A DNA stretch of 64,000 nt from Cheilinus undulatus (Eukaryota > Chordata > Actinopteri > Labriformes > Labridae): contig NC_054869.1 of assembly GCF_018320785.1 (NCBI RefSeq), forward strand, positions 29,304,289 through 29,368,288, read 5' to 3'. A program made the translations under genes and the position numbers. Of this stretch, positions 63,672-64,000 are shown one piece after another. The first letter of the stretch is position 1. The number at the start of each line of letters is the position of its first letter. The notes beneath the pieces were generated by a model, which was not told the origin of the DNA, did not search any database, and saw only the letters and a program-made list of their open reading frames with translations.

Positions 63672-64000
63672 CTGGAAACAAACATGATAATGATCATATT
63701 AAAGCTTTTAAAATACAAAAAATGTTGTGCTTATGATCTAGGGATGCAAAGATCCACTGGTTCCTTTGACAATCAACAAATAATGCTGGCATGAATCGAT
63801 GTTAGTAGTAGATGCTTTACGCACACCTAACTGCTGATTTAGAAAGGAGATTTATTCTTGGGCAGAAAATGTGACATGCTGGACAGATTCTGATGCATTT
63901 CATAGTAAAAAATGATCAAAATGATGGCATTGTGGGAGTATGACATAAAAAAAAAAGTGATTAAAAATAAACATCAGCCATCAGCTAAATTGTTACTCTA
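63672..64000 (-). other. pmpca: pmpca intron running off the window
   Basis: Upstream of the acceptor at 63672 I find no sequence resembling the preceding pmpca exon. The remaining bases are therefore probably intron. Confidence 0.6.

Overview
The window is nuclear DNA from a ray-finned fish, most likely a percomorph teleost. Three spliced protein-coding genes can be supported, all in the right-hand 20 kb. The evidence for a teleost is a methionine-rich gamma-M crystallin (a lens family expanded in fish), vertebrate intron-exon structure with GT-AG sites, and many teleost-type transposons (Tc1/mariner, hAT, PIF/Harbinger-like, piggyBac-like, tRNA-derived SINEs). The species cannot be told from the sequence.

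Layout: (1) Positions 1 to about 45,800 form a long gene-poor stretch. I found no convincing gene here. It is AT-rich intergenic DNA with a layered transposon record: relics of Tc1 and ZBED/hAT transposases, a Tc1/mariner copy nested inside another Tc1-like element, two related hAT-type elements carrying an internal short-repeat array, a GIY-YIG retroelement fragment, several short elements with clear target-site duplications, and a compound microsatellite near 45 kb. A few blocks look like candidate conserved regulatory DNA. (2) Positions 45,810-48,413, minus strand, hold a complete three-exon gamma-M crystallin gene with TATA box, a Maf-type site and a poly(A) signal. A SINE sits in its second intron. 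(3) Positions about 50,300-58,340, plus strand, hold inpp5e, the ciliary inositol polyphosphate 5-phosphatase. Ten coding exons assemble in frame to 647 codons and end in a CaaX prenylation motif. An intron in the 5' untranslated region probably exists and contains a hAT MITE. (4) Positions 60,146 to the right edge, minus strand, hold the seven 3'-most exons (314 residues) of pmpca, the alpha subunit of the mitochondrial processing peptidase. Its 5' exons lie beyond the window.

inpp5e and pmpca converge tail to tail with about 2.8 kb between stop codons. From memory, the human genes on chromosome 9q34 have the same convergent arrangement, so this looks like conserved synteny. The three genes do not form one pathway: one makes a lens structural protein, one controls ciliary phosphoinositides and one matures mitochondrial precursors.

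I found no CRISPR array, operon, defence system, tRNA or rRNA gene, and nothing amounting to a new multi-gene system. The points most worth following are transposon architecture, an upstream ORF overlapping the inpp5e start, and candidate regulatory blocks near the lens gene.
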